From contig NZ_RQYZ01000007.1 of assembly GCF_003932855.1 (NCBI RefSeq), forward strand, positions 25,867-89,866: 64,000 nt of DNA. Reading direction: 5' to 3'. The notes beneath the pieces are model-generated. The model saw only the letters and a program-made list of their open reading frames with translations, was not told the origin of the DNA and did no database searches. This DNA is from Tessaracoccus sp. OH4464_COT-324 (GTDB taxonomy: Bacteria; Actinomycetota; Actinomycetes; Propionibacteriales; Propionibacteriaceae). A program made the position numbers and the translations under genes. Shown here piece after piece: positions 48,515 to 57,004 of this stretch (the first letter of the stretch is position 1; each line of letters opens with the position of its first letter).

Positions 48515-49024
48515 TCACCTCCACTGCTCCAACTCGTGCTGCCTGGCCTTGAGCGTCCGCCTGAGCTCAACCTTACGGTTGAACTGCTGTTCCCGAAACA
48601 ATCGACGTTCCAAGGCGGTCACTTCCCGCTCCAGCTGCCGCACCGCGGCCAGCCTGTCGGCGAGTTCTGCCATGCTCTCCCCTGGCCGGGCAGGAAGCGA
48701 GGCCAAGGGCGCCAGCAACGCCGCATACAGCGGCGGCAGCGTGATCGCCACCGGCAGGGGCTGCCTGGCCTCCTCCGCGGCCCGCCACGTGGTCGAGTAG
48801 TAGCCGCTGAGCTTGGGGGTGCCGCGGCCCAGCCGCTTGTGGGCCGCCACCATCCGCACCTCAGTACTGCCCGCTCGCTGTCGCACGATCTCGAAGATGA
48901 TCGGGAACTTGACGGCCTTGTCGATGACGGTCAGGACCGCGTCACTGACATCGTCGCCCTTGGCCTCGATGACAAACACCTGGATCTCAGGCACCTCCGG
49001 GCTACCCTCAAGATTGATGGTCAA
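48515..49024 (-). CDS. DUF4391 domain-containing protein, apparently 5'-truncated
   Basis: A 169-residue product matching the C-terminal two thirds of DUF4391: [23 protein letters not shown] in part, [27 protein letters not shown] and a coiled C-terminus ([21 protein letters not shown]). DUF4391 proteins are usually about 220 or more residues and accompany this kind of mod/res system. Upstream in the same frame the family-like [10 protein letters not shown] can be read, but a TAA lies directly before it and the expected N-terminal 40-50 residues are missing. The only start in frame is TTG at 49024. The gene may be decayed, or the protein a short form. Confidence 0.7.
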   Translation of the reverse strand: MTINLEGSPEVPEIQVFVIEAKGDDVSDAVLTVIDKAVKFPIIFEIVRQRAGSTEVRMVAAHKRLGRGTPKLSGYYSTTWRAAEEARQPLPVAITLPPLYAALLAPLASLPARPGESMAELADRLAAVRQLEREVTALERRLFREQQFNRKVELRRTLKARQHELEQWR

Positions 49025-49281
49025 TTCCGCAAGCGTGTAGGCCCACGTGACTTATTCGCCTTCCCCGAGATCCCCGACGATCCCCCACTCAGCTATGCCC
49101 GCTATGCCCGTCCTCTCTCATTCACGGGCAGGCCCGATGATGCTGCCTCACCCCTGGCGAGTGTGCCCGCCCGCTTTTTGATCGGGAAATGCTGGCCACC
49201 GAATGGTGGCCTAGCGGACGCCGAACGTCGACGAAAGCTGGCGGCCGTGTGCGAAACTATTGGTGCGGAGAAAGGACTGTC
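49025..49281. promoter_or_regulatory. Divergent intergenic region of the defence island
   Basis: This 257-bp gap separates the minus-strand mod operon from the plus-strand DUF262-hipA pair and should contain both promoters. It includes the remnant 5' end of the DUF4391 frame (about 49025-49050) and a perfect 7-bp hairpin (GGCCACC-gaat-GGTGGCC) at 49194-49211. I see no gene in it. Confidence 0.45.
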
Positions 49282-50994
49282 ATGACACTGGGAACGCGTC
49301 CCCCCACGGACCTGCTGGTGGAGCCCTCCGCCCGCACTGTCCCCCTGGCCGACCTAGTGAAACTGGTCCGCGAGGGAAAGGTCCGCGTGCCGCACTTCCA
49401 GCGCGGATTCAGATGGCAGCCCAGGGACGCGGTAAAGCTGATCGACAGCGTGCTGCGCGGCTTCCCGATCGGGAGCTTGCTGCTCTGGCAGAAAAATGCG
49501 CCCGCCGGTACCGTCCAACTCCACGACGTCCGCATCGAAGCCCCGGAGATGCCCACCGCGCTGTACGTGGTGGACGGTCAACAGCGGATCGTCAGCTTCC
49601 TGAATGTCTTCGACGACACGGCCGGCCGGGAGGGCGACTTCGCCCTGGTCTATGACCTGGGGAAGGAGCCCTTCAAGGTGAGGCTGCGCCGCAAGTCAGA
49701 TGAGAACACGAATGATGCGATCCCGCTGCCGGACCTGTTCGAACTGACCAAGGTGCTGCGCTGGGTAGGGGAGCACCCGCGGAACGTTGATTCCGTAGAC
49801 AGGATCAACGAGGCCACGCAGCGCCTGCGCCAGTACAACGTCCCGGTCTACGAGGTGTCGTCGCAGGACGACCAGGTACTGCGCGAGATCTACGACCGGA
49901 TGAACAACGCGGGCAAGCGGCTCTCCCGGGCCGAAGCGTTCTGGGGCCTGCACGCCCCCGACGAGAAAGCCAAGCAGGCGCAAACCCTGCAAACCATTCG
50001 GGAACGCTTGCGCGACGAACTCGCGTGGGGCGAGATAGACCCAGCAACGCTGCTGCACTCCTTCCTCGCGCGACGCGGACCCGACGTGTTTCGAGACATC
50101 CACATCGAGTTCGACGGCGAGCGAGAAAGCTTGGGCGATTTTGCTCAGGAGACCAAGGAAGCCGCGCACGAGGGGGCCTTCGACGCGCTGCGCAGGGCGA
50201 TCACCTTCCTGCGCGACCACGTCAATGTGCCGCACTTCTCCTTTCTGCCCAACAGCTTCATCCTGATCGTGCTCACCCGATTCTTCGCCTTCTTCCCCAA
50301 ACCGCACCCGCGAAATCTCGACCTGCTGCAGCGCTGGTACTGGCGGACCCTACTGGTCGGGCCCGCGCTGGCCCGGGGCAGCACCACGTCAACCAACCGG
50401 GAGCTGTGCGGCTGCGTCCAGGAGCATCAGGAGGATGATTCCGTGCAGCGGCTGCTCGACAAGGTGAGCGGCCTACCGCTCCACTACCCCAACCCGAGGA
50501 AGTTCAACGCCACCAGCGCGGAGACCAGAATCATGCTGTGCGCACTGTGGTCCATGCGTCCGCAAAACCCGGACGGCACCCCCGTCTCGGCCTCCCTGCT
50601 GACCGAGACCATCGGGGACGCCGCCACCCCCAGCCAGGCCTGCCCGAGGCTCTTCCCCGGATCGCAGCTCACAGACGAGTTGTATGGTTCCCTGGCCAAC
50701 CGCCTCATCGCGCCGGACGTGCCCGACGAGGTGCTGCGCGACTTCGGCTCATGGGCTGATACCGCCTTGGAGGCCAACCTGATCGATCCACAGCTGCCGC
50801 CCGATAAGCTGGTGCACAGGCGGCTGGAACTCCTCGACGAAAGCCTGCGGCGCCTGCTAGACGACAAGATGGCGAGAGGCTCCGACGACTCCCGCCCGCT
50901 GGAGGCCTACAACCTGGACCTGGCCGACGAGGAGCCGTCCGAGGGTGATGGGTTTTCCATCCCAGAAGAATCCCATGGGCTGGTCGATGGCTGA
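49282..50994 (+). CDS. DUF262 domain protein (GmrS-like), no DUF1524 nuclease
   Basis: A 570-residue protein. The N-terminal DUF262 domain has VPHFQRGFRWQ (residues about 36-46) and the nucleotide-binding VVDGQQR (about 95-101), as in GmrSD and BrxU anti-phage enzymes. The DUF1524 HNH domain (with its His-x2-Pro) that normally gives nuclease activity is not visible in the C-terminal half. Instead there is a helical region with FKPNATSAE-like sequence (FNATSAETRIMLCALW). ATG at 49282 follows GAGAAAGGA. The stop overlaps the HipA-like gene. Confidence 0.82.
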   Translation: MTLGTRPPTDLLVEPSARTVPLADLVKLVREGKVRVPHFQRGFRWQPRDAVKLIDSVLRGFPIGSLLLWQKNAPAGTVQLHDVRIEAPEMPTALYVVDGQQRIVSFLNVFDDTAGREGDFALVYDLGKEPFKVRLRRKSDENTNDAIPLPDLFELTKVLRWVGEHPRNVDSVDRINEATQRLRQYNVPVYEVSSQDDQVLREIYDRMNNAGKRLSRAEAFWGLHAPDEKAKQAQTLQTIRERLRDELAWGEIDPATLLHSFLARRGPDVFRDIHIEFDGERESLGDFAQETKEAAHEGAFDALRRAITFLRDHVNVPHFSFLPNSFILIVLTRFFAFFPKPHPRNLDLLQRWYWRTLLVGPALARGSTTSTNRELCGCVQEHQEDDSVQRLLDKVSGLPLHYPNPRKFNATSAETRIMLCALWSMRPQNPDGTPVSASLLTETIGDAATPSQACPRLFPGSQLTDELYGSLANRLIAPDVPDEVLRDFGSWADTALEANLIDPQLPPDKLVHRRLELLDESLRRLLDDKMARGSDDSRPLEAYNLDLADEEPSEGDGFSIPEESHGLVDG

Positions 50995-52186
50995 CGCATA
51001 CGAGGTGGGGCTGTCGGGGCGAACGGTCGCGCGGCTGTTCGCGAAGGGCGACCACGTCTGGCTGGAGTGGGACGAGGGCTACTGGGAGGAACACAACCAC
51101 CCTGTGCTGGGGCTATGCTTCGAACACAACAGAGCCGGGCGGGTTTCGTCGGCGCTTCGCCTGCCGCCCTGGTTCTCCAACCTCCTGCCGGAGGGGAAGC
51201 TGCGCGCCTGGGTGGCCCGAGACGCCGGGGTGAATGAGCAACGGGAGATGCAGCTGCTGGCGCATCTGGGCGGTAGCCTGCCCGGCGCCGTCACGGTGGC
51301 GCCCTGCGACGGAGCACCCACCGCCGCGCCACCGTCGCCAGAGCCGACCAGCTCATCAACCACCGCCCAACCGATCCGGTTCAGCCTCGCCGGAGTGGCT
51401 CTGAAGTTCTCAATGCTGCAGCAGGGAGACCGCCTCACCCTGCCAGCCCACGACACCCAGGGCGAATGGATCGTCAAGCTGCCCGACGACACCCACCCGC
51501 ACGTGCCTGAAAACGAGTACGCGACCATGCTGATGGCCAGGGACTGCGGGATCGAGATACCCGAGATTAGACTGATTCACCGCGACCAACTGGAGCTGCC
51601 GCCCAGCGTCTGGCCCGCTCGCCAGGAGTGGGCCTACGCGATCAGACGATTCGATCGCGAAGGCCAGCGTCGGATCCACATCGAGGATCTGGCCCAGGTG
51701 CGTGGCTTTTATCCCGACGATAAGTACAAGGGCACCTTTGATACGGTGGCTGCGCTCATCTATCGCGACAGGGATATCGCCTCCTATCTGGAGTTTGTCC
51801 GGCGGCTGTTTTTCTCCTTCGCCGTCGGAAACGGGGACATGCACCTCAAGAACACTTCCCTCATCTACCGTAACCCCCGCAACCCCGTCATCTCACCGGC
51901 CTACGATCTGCTCTGCACCGCTCCGTACCGAGACGACCCGCTCAGCGAGGATCTCGGGCTGAAGCTATCCCGGTCCAGAAGGTTCGCGGAGGTGACACCC
52001 CGAAGCTTTGAGCTGCTGGCGGACCGGGTGGGCGCACCGGTGCCAGAGACTATGCAAGTGGTTTCCGAGACCGCAACTCGGCTGGAGCAGGCCTGGTCCT
52101 CGTTCGCCGATCTGATGGCTGTTCTCCCCACCCATCAACGGTGGCTGGCCGAGCGACTCCCCAGGGTGAGCAGACAGTTCGCTTGA
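50987..52186 (+). CDS. HipA-like serine/threonine kinase
   Basis: A 399-residue HipA-fold kinase. The glycine-rich segment is SLAGVALKFSM (about 124-134), and ATP/metal motifs are IVKLPDDTHPHVPENEYATM in part, then the catalytic FAVGNGDMHLKNTSLIY and SPAYDLLCTAPY (DFG-like). IHIEDLAQVRGFYPDDKY matches the HipA activation region. The N-subdomain is fused, so the protein is full length. The ATG at 50987 lies inside the end of the DUF262 gene (8-bp overlap). ATG at 50975 is possible. No HipB-type helix-turn-helix antitoxin gene is adjacent. Confidence 0.85.
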   Translation: MADAYEVGLSGRTVARLFAKGDHVWLEWDEGYWEEHNHPVLGLCFEHNRAGRVSSALRLPPWFSNLLPEGKLRAWVARDAGVNEQREMQLLAHLGGSLPGAVTVAPCDGAPTAAPPSPEPTSSSTTAQPIRFSLAGVALKFSMLQQGDRLTLPAHDTQGEWIVKLPDDTHPHVPENEYATMLMARDCGIEIPEIRLIHRDQLELPPSVWPARQEWAYAIRRFDREGQRRIHIEDLAQVRGFYPDDKYKGTFDTVAALIYRDRDIASYLEFVRRLFFSFAVGNGDMHLKNTSLIYRNPRNPVISPAYDLLCTAPYRDDPLSEDLGLKLSRSRRFAEVTPRSFELLADRVGAPVPETMQVVSETATRLEQAWSSFADLMAVLPTHQRWLAERLPRVSRQFA

Positions 52187-52232
52187 CCAGCACGTCGCGA
52201 AGGCTCAGCCGGCGTGGCTTGCGCAGCCGGGG

Positions 52233-53144
52233 CTACAGCGCGGCGCTCAGTGTGCTGAAGGTGGTGCCCCGGTCGAGCAGCCGACGCAGCGCGTCGCGCA
52301 CCCCCTGGGCCGTGCCGCTGCCGGGCCGGTTACAGTGCCCGATGCAGATGGAACCGGCCTTGGCCCGACTGAGGGCCGCCACTACTTGGCCGGGGCTGAA
52401 GGTGGCACCGCCGTCGGCGTTCACGTCGAAGTTCACCACCCGAATCCCCAGCCGTTCGCACACCGCCACCGCCACGTCGTCGACGTGGGCCGTGCCCGAG
52501 CGGAAGAACGGCAGCGGCCGCGCCACCAGTTGGGCGAGCCGCAGCTGGTTGGTGACCACCTCGTCGTAGATCTCGCCGACGCCGCTGGTGCCTGCGATGC
52601 CGTAGGCGGAGCGCCCGGAGACGCTGAGCGGCACGTGCCGAGTGCCGTGGTTGGCCAACTCGAACAACGGATGCTCGGCCAACTCAGCCACCCGCTCGGG
52701 GTTCGCGTCGATGAAGCGCGAGTTGAGGAACAGCGTCGCGGGCACGTGGGCGGCCTCCAGGTGGCCGATCAGCGCCTCGTCGAGTTGGCTGCCGCGTTGG
52801 CCGCCGCACGCGTCGAAGGTCAAGCACACGCTCGACGACGCGGTGCGCAGCACCACCCCGGCCAGTTCCATCCCGAACTGGCCCGCCTCACGCCCACCGA
52901 ACTCCGCGACGATGTCCGCTCGGCTGGGCAGCCCTGCCGGGCTGGTCGGCGACGCCGAGGCAGCAGGCGCGCCGCTTGGCCGTGGCGAGGTTGGGCTGGC
53001 CGAGGCAAGTGAGCTAGCAGCGGGCGTGGGCGGGCTCGACGATGCAGACTCCTGCGCCGGAGGATGCGGAGGGCGCGGCGCGGCGGGCGCGCAGCCCGCC
53101 GACACCCCTAACCCCACACAGAGCAGCGCCCGCCGGGTGGGCAT
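52233..53144 (-). CDS. Polysaccharide deacetylase family lipoprotein
   Basis: A 303-residue predicted lipoprotein. The signal (PTRRALLCVGLGVSAGC) has lipobox SAGC, and a 70-residue Pro/Ser/Ala linker follows. The NodB-type deacetylase domain then has LTFDACGG (motif 1, with the catalytic and metal Asp), NHGTRHVPL (H-x3-H metal ligands) and FFRSGTAH. The last motif is IGHCNRPGSGTAQG. It probably removes acetyl groups from wall polysaccharide. The ATG at 53144 overlaps the stop of the AI-2E gene by one base. Confidence 0.88.
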   Translation of the reverse strand: MPTRRALLCVGLGVSAGCAPAAPRPPHPPAQESASSSPPTPAASSLASASPTSPRPSGAPAASASPTSPAGLPSRADIVAEFGGREAGQFGMELAGVVLRTASSSVCLTFDACGGQRGSQLDEALIGHLEAAHVPATLFLNSRFIDANPERVAELAEHPLFELANHGTRHVPLSVSGRSAYGIAGTSGVGEIYDEVVTNQLRLAQLVARPLPFFRSGTAHVDDVAVAVCERLGIRVVNFDVNADGGATFSPGQVVAALSRAKAGSICIGHCNRPGSGTAQGVRDALRRLLDRGTTFSTLSAAL

Positions 53145-54595
53145 CACTCCTCCGGACGCCGACGCCGGAACCGCTGGATAACCTGCCGAAGCCTGCCCCC
53201 AGGGGCCTCCTGCGGCTTCACCTCGGCCTGATCCTGCTGCTCGGGCTCCTTCTCTTTCTCTTTCGCTTTCTCGCCCGCGAACGGGTTGGCCAGCAGCCGG
53301 CGCCGCACCAGGTCCTGGAAGAACTTCGCGCTCTTCTCCTGCTGCCCGCCGACGTACACCCCGTCGTCGGTGGCCCAGGCGATGTCCGCCGCCACCCGGT
53401 CGCCTGTGCGCAGGTCGATCATGTCGCCCAGGTAGCGCAGCACCACCGCGATCGACGCCGCAACCGGCACGGCCAGGAACGCGCCCGTGATACCAAACCA
53501 GCCGCCGCCAAGCAGCACAGAGAGGATGATGATCACCGGGTGCAGCTTCATCACCCTCGCCTGCAGCACCGGCTGCAGGATGTTGCCCTCCAGCTGCTGC
53601 ACCAGAATCACCAGGCCGATCACCAGCAGCGCCTGGATGGGTCCGCCCGTCACCAGCGCCACCAGCACTGCGACGGCGCCCGCGGTCACGGCACCGATGA
53701 TCGGGATGAAGCCGGCCATGAATGTCAGGATCGCGATGGGAAAGGCCAGCGGCACCTTCATCAGCCACAGCCCCAGACCGATGAACACCGCGTCCACCAG
53801 GGACACCAGCGCCTGCGCCCGGATGTAGCCCGAGAGAGTGTTCCAGATGCGGGTGAACAGCTCCGCCACATGGAAGCCGCCGCGCCGCCCGACGATGGTG
53901 CGGGCCCAGCCGACGAACTTGTGCCCGTCCTTCATCATGAAGAACACGATCACCAGCGTCATCGCGAGCGTCACCAGCGCGCCCGACACGTTGCCGCCGA
54001 TGCTCACCACCCACGAGACCAGGTCGCCGGAGTGCCCGGACAGCCAGGTGGTCACCTGCTGGACGTAGTTGTTCAGCTGGTCGTCGTGCAGGTTGAGCGG
54101 CGGGCCGGCGGCCCATTTCTGTACCTGTTGCAGACCGCGCGCCGTCTGCGTTGCCAGGGTCTGCCACTGGCTCACGATGCTCGGGGCCACCAAGCTCACC
54201 AAACCGCCGATCACCGCCACGCCCGTCAACAACGCCAGGACGGATCCGACGCCGTAGGGTAGCCCGATCCGCTTGAGTCCGGCGGTGATCGGGTACAGCA
54301 CCGACGAGATGACGAGCGCCATCAGCAGCGGGATGATCGCGCCGCCCAGGTAGGACAACCCGTAGCCGGTGACGCCGACGGCGGCCACCACCAGCAGGAA
54401 GCGGCCACTCCAGGCGGCTAGGCTGCGCGCGCCTTCGCCGATCACGTCCGCCCGGTCGACGGGATGCTTCGGGTCCGGTGCCGGCAGCGGGTCCGAGTGG
54501 TCAGCGGGATCGGCCTGCTCGGCCCGCTTGCGCATCTCGGCCGCCAGCTCCTCTAGGTAGAGCGGCTGCGTCGGCTCGTCCTCGCCATTGTTCAC
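53144..54595 (-). CDS. AI-2E family transporter
   Basis: A 483-residue membrane protein of the AI-2E/YdgG family. An acidic N-terminal arm precedes about eight helices, with the signature GFIPIIGAVTAGAVAVLVAL and VQQLEGNILQPVLQARVMKLHPV in part. The C-terminal 60 residues are a charged Lys/Glu and Arg tail. Members export small molecules or act as Na+/H+ antiporters, and the substrate cannot be told. GTG at 54595 with GGAGAAG upstream is preferred to TTG at 54607. Confidence 0.88.
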   Translation of the reverse strand: MNNGEDEPTQPLYLEELAAEMRKRAEQADPADHSDPLPAPDPKHPVDRADVIGEGARSLAAWSGRFLLVVAAVGVTGYGLSYLGGAIIPLLMALVISSVLYPITAGLKRIGLPYGVGSVLALLTGVAVIGGLVSLVAPSIVSQWQTLATQTARGLQQVQKWAAGPPLNLHDDQLNNYVQQVTTWLSGHSGDLVSWVVSIGGNVSGALVTLAMTLVIVFFMMKDGHKFVGWARTIVGRRGGFHVAELFTRIWNTLSGYIRAQALVSLVDAVFIGLGLWLMKVPLAFPIAILTFMAGFIPIIGAVTAGAVAVLVALVTGGPIQALLVIGLVILVQQLEGNILQPVLQARVMKLHPVIIILSVLLGGGWFGITGAFLAVPVAASIAVVLRYLGDMIDLRTGDRVAADIAWATDDGVYVGGQQEKSAKFFQDLVRRRLLANPFAGEKAKEKEKEPEQQDQAEVKPQEAPGGRLRQVIQRFRRRRPEE

Positions 54596-54726
54596 AAGCT
54601 TCTCCAATCGTCGGCCCCAATGCTACTGGGCATCACGAACACCACCGCCCGCCCGCGCCCGAGAGAGGTCGACGAGGCGCGAGACAACCGAACCGTCTCC
54701 TGTCTCCACCAAGCCCCAAACGGGCC

Positions 54727-54756
54727 GACGGCGGCCCGGGAATCCGAGCCGCCGTC
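54727..54756 (-). terminator. Transcarboxylase operon terminator
   Basis: GACGGCGGC and GCCGCCGTC form a 9-bp perfect stem with a 12-nt loop, 19 bp past the 1.3S stop. On the minus strand it is followed by GGCCCGTTTGG. It closes the carboxytransferase operon. The rest of 54596-54774 shows no gene. Confidence 0.7.
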
Positions 54757-54774
54757 GCGCCAATCAAAAGGGAA

Positions 54775-55140
54775 TCAGTCGGCCATCCCGATCAACGGCT
54801 GACCGCCCTGCACCGCCTCGCCGGGGCTGACGAGGATGGACTCCACCTTGCCCGACTTCGGCGCGGTGATCTCCGTCTCCATCTTCATAGCCTCCAGAAC
54901 CAGCACGACGGTGCCCGCCTCCACATCCTGGCCTTCCTCAACAAGGATGCGGGACACGGAGCCGGCCAGCGGGGCGACGATCGCGCTCGCGCTGGCGGCC
55001 GGCATGGAAGCCTTGGTGGGAATGGGGTTGGAGCCGGCGTTGACGCCGATGACGACGGGGCCGAGACCCTGGCGCTCCTCCTCCATGACCTCTACTTCGA
55101 TTTCGTATTCCGTCTTGTCGACGGTCACTTTCAGTTTCAT
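54775..55140 (-). CDS. Methylmalonyl-CoA carboxytransferase 1.3S biotinyl subunit
   Basis: A 121-residue biotin carrier that shuttles CO2 between the 12S and 5S subunits. The biotinyl lysine is Lys86 in EAMKMETE. The N-terminal assembly segment ([18 protein letters not shown]) resembles that of Propionibacterium 1.3S. A short Ala/Pro linker near 43-55 connects it to the biotinyl domain (IVAPLAGSV onward). It is the last gene of the four-gene operon. Confidence 0.95.
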   Translation of the reverse strand: MKLKVTVDKTEYEIEVEVMEEERQGLGPVVIGVNAGSNPIPTKASMPAASASAIVAPLAGSVSRILVEEGQDVEAGTVVLVLEAMKMETEITAPKSGKVESILVSPGEAVQGGQPLIGMAD

Positions 55141-55160
55141 GTTTCTCTACTCTTTTACGC

Positions 55161-55424
55161 TCAACGGACGTGGGGAACGCTGCGGTCGTGGACACGCCCG
55201 CGGCTCGCGGCAGCCCAGCGGGACTGCTGGCGGAACCGAACGGCGCGCACCTTCGCCTTGTGGCCGAAGTAGGCGGCCACAGCGGCACCGATCGCCACCA
55301 AGTGCTGCTCGGGGATCTGCTTGTGGGAGTCCAGGGCAGCAAGCTGAGCCTCCAGCGAGGCCACGCGCTCGGTGAGTGCAGCGAGCTGCTCCTGCAGCTC
55401 TCGCTCGGACACTTTGTCGCTCAT
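55161..55424 (-). CDS. Small carboxyltransferase-associated protein
   Basis: An 87-residue protein between the 12S and 1.3S genes. Residues 1-35 form a coiled coil (ERELQEQLAALTERVASLE). The second half (EQHLVAIGAAVAAYFGHKA, then VRFRQQSRWAAASRGR) resembles the short domain found with OadG/gamma-type or methylmalonyl-CoA decarboxylase subunits. It probably helps assemble or tether the complex. The ATG at 55424 is placed by homology-like sequence and operon spacing (13 bp from the 12S stop). Confidence 0.75.
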   Translation of the reverse strand: MSDKVSERELQEQLAALTERVASLEAQLAALDSHKQIPEQHLVAIGAAVAAYFGHKAKVRAVRFRQQSRWAAASRGRVHDRSVPHVR

Positions 55425-55437
55425 TCTCAGGCTCCGA

Positions 55438-56994
55438 TCAGGCCGGGCCGAGGCCGTGCTTCTTGGCGGGGCGCACCTCGCGCTTGGCGATGAGCAGTTC
55501 CAGTGACAACGCGACCTGGCGGCGGGTGTCGGCCGGGTCAATGATGTCGTCGACGAGACCCCGCGACGCTGCCATGTACGGCGTCGAGAACGTCTCGCGG
55601 TACTCCTCCACCAGCTCGGCCCGGCGCGCTTCCTTGTCCTCGGCGGAGTCGATCTCGCGACGGAACACGACGTTGGCTGCACCCTCCGCGCCCATCACGG
55701 CGATCTCGGCAGTGGGCCAGGCGAACACCTTGTCGGCGCCGAGGTCCTTCGAGCACATCGCCAGGTAGGCGCCGCCGTAGGCCTTGCGCAGCACCACGGT
55801 GATCTTCGGCACGGTGGCGGCGGAGTAGGCGTAGAGCATCTTCGCGCCGTGGCGGATGATGCCGCCGTGCTCCTGCGCCACGCCCGGCAGGAAGCCCGGC
55901 ACGTCAACGAGGTTAAGCAGCGGGATGTTGAAGGCGTTGCAGAAGCGGATGAACTTCGAGCCCTTGTCAGAGGAGTCGATGTCCAGCACGCCCGACATCA
56001 CCGAAGGCTGGTTCGCGATGATGCCGATGGTGCGGCCGTTGATGCGCGCGAAGCCCACGACGATGTTCATCGCCCAGCCGGCCTGCACCTCAAGGAAGTC
56101 GCGGTGGTCAACGATCTCCGCGATGACGTCGCGGATGTCGTAACCCTTGTTGCCCTGCACGGGGATGATCTCGCGCAGCTTCGGGTTCATCTCCACAACG
56201 TCGTCGGGGTCAACGATCGGCGGCTCCTCGGTATTGTTCTGCGGCAGGAAGCTGAGCAGCTTCTGCGCGATCAGGATAGCCTGCTCGTCGTCGTCGGCAA
56301 CGAAGTGTACGACGCCGGAACGGCTCATATGCGCGTCCGCGCCGCCCAGATCGTCCTGCGTGACCTCTTCACCGGTGACCTGCTTGATCACGCCCGGCCC
56401 GGTGATGAACATGTGGGCCTTGCGGGTCTGGATGATGAAGTCGGTGAGCGCCGGGGAGTAGGCCGCGCCACCGGCGCAGGGGCCGGCGATGATCGAGATC
56501 TGCGGCACAGCGCCGGAGAGCAGCACGTTGGCGTAGAACACCTTGCCGTAGCCGGACAGGGAGTCGATGCCCTCCTGGACGCGGGCGCCGCCCGAGTCGT
56601 TGATGAAGATGAACGGGGTGCCGGTTTGCAGCGACGCCTTCAGGGTCTCGGTGACCTTGATCGAGTGAGCTTCGCCAGCCGAGCCGCCCATGACGGTGAA
56701 ATCCTGGCTCGCGACGTGCACCGGGCGGCCGAAAACGGACCCGGAGCCGGTAACCACGCCGTCGGCGGGCATGTCAGCCTTGTCCATGCCGAAGGTGGTG
56801 GTGCGGTTGCGTCTGAACGCCCCTGTCTCCTGGAAGGAGCCCTCGTCGAGGAGGGCCGCGATGCGGTCGCGCGCGGTCAGCTTGCCCTTGGCGCGCTGCT
56901 TCTCCAACTTGTCTTCGCCGCCGCCGGCTTCAACCTTGGCGCGGCGCTCGTTCAGCTGTTCGAGGCGCTCGGCCATCGTGTGTTCGTGAACCAT
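55438..56994 (-). CDS. Methylmalonyl-CoA carboxytransferase 12S subunit
   Basis: A 518-residue carboxyltransferase that takes the carboxyl group from methylmalonyl-CoA onto biotin, giving propionyl-CoA. It has the two crotonase-like halves: SQDFTVMGGSAGEAHS, INDSGGARVQEG and GPCAGGAAYSPALTDF in the first; VDVPGFLPGVAQEHGGIIRHGAK in part and RKAYGGAYLAM with GAEGAANVVFRRE in the second. Length is close to the known 12S protein. ATG at 56994 follows AAGGAGC. It lies 10 bp after the 5S gene. Nearest alternatives, propionyl-CoA carboxylase beta chains, are disfavoured by the neighbouring 5S gene. Confidence 0.95.
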   Translation of the reverse strand: MVHEHTMAERLEQLNERRAKVEAGGGEDKLEKQRAKGKLTARDRIAALLDEGSFQETGAFRRNRTTTFGMDKADMPADGVVTGSGSVFGRPVHVASQDFTVMGGSAGEAHSIKVTETLKASLQTGTPFIFINDSGGARVQEGIDSLSGYGKVFYANVLLSGAVPQISIIAGPCAGGAAYSPALTDFIIQTRKAHMFITGPGVIKQVTGEEVTQDDLGGADAHMSRSGVVHFVADDDEQAILIAQKLLSFLPQNNTEEPPIVDPDDVVEMNPKLREIIPVQGNKGYDIRDVIAEIVDHRDFLEVQAGWAMNIVVGFARINGRTIGIIANQPSVMSGVLDIDSSDKGSKFIRFCNAFNIPLLNLVDVPGFLPGVAQEHGGIIRHGAKMLYAYSAATVPKITVVLRKAYGGAYLAMCSKDLGADKVFAWPTAEIAVMGAEGAANVVFRREIDSAEDKEARRAELVEEYRETFSTPYMAASRGLVDDIIDPADTRRQVALSLELLIAKREVRPAKKHGLGPA

Positions 56995-57004
56995 CTGCTG
57001 CTCC

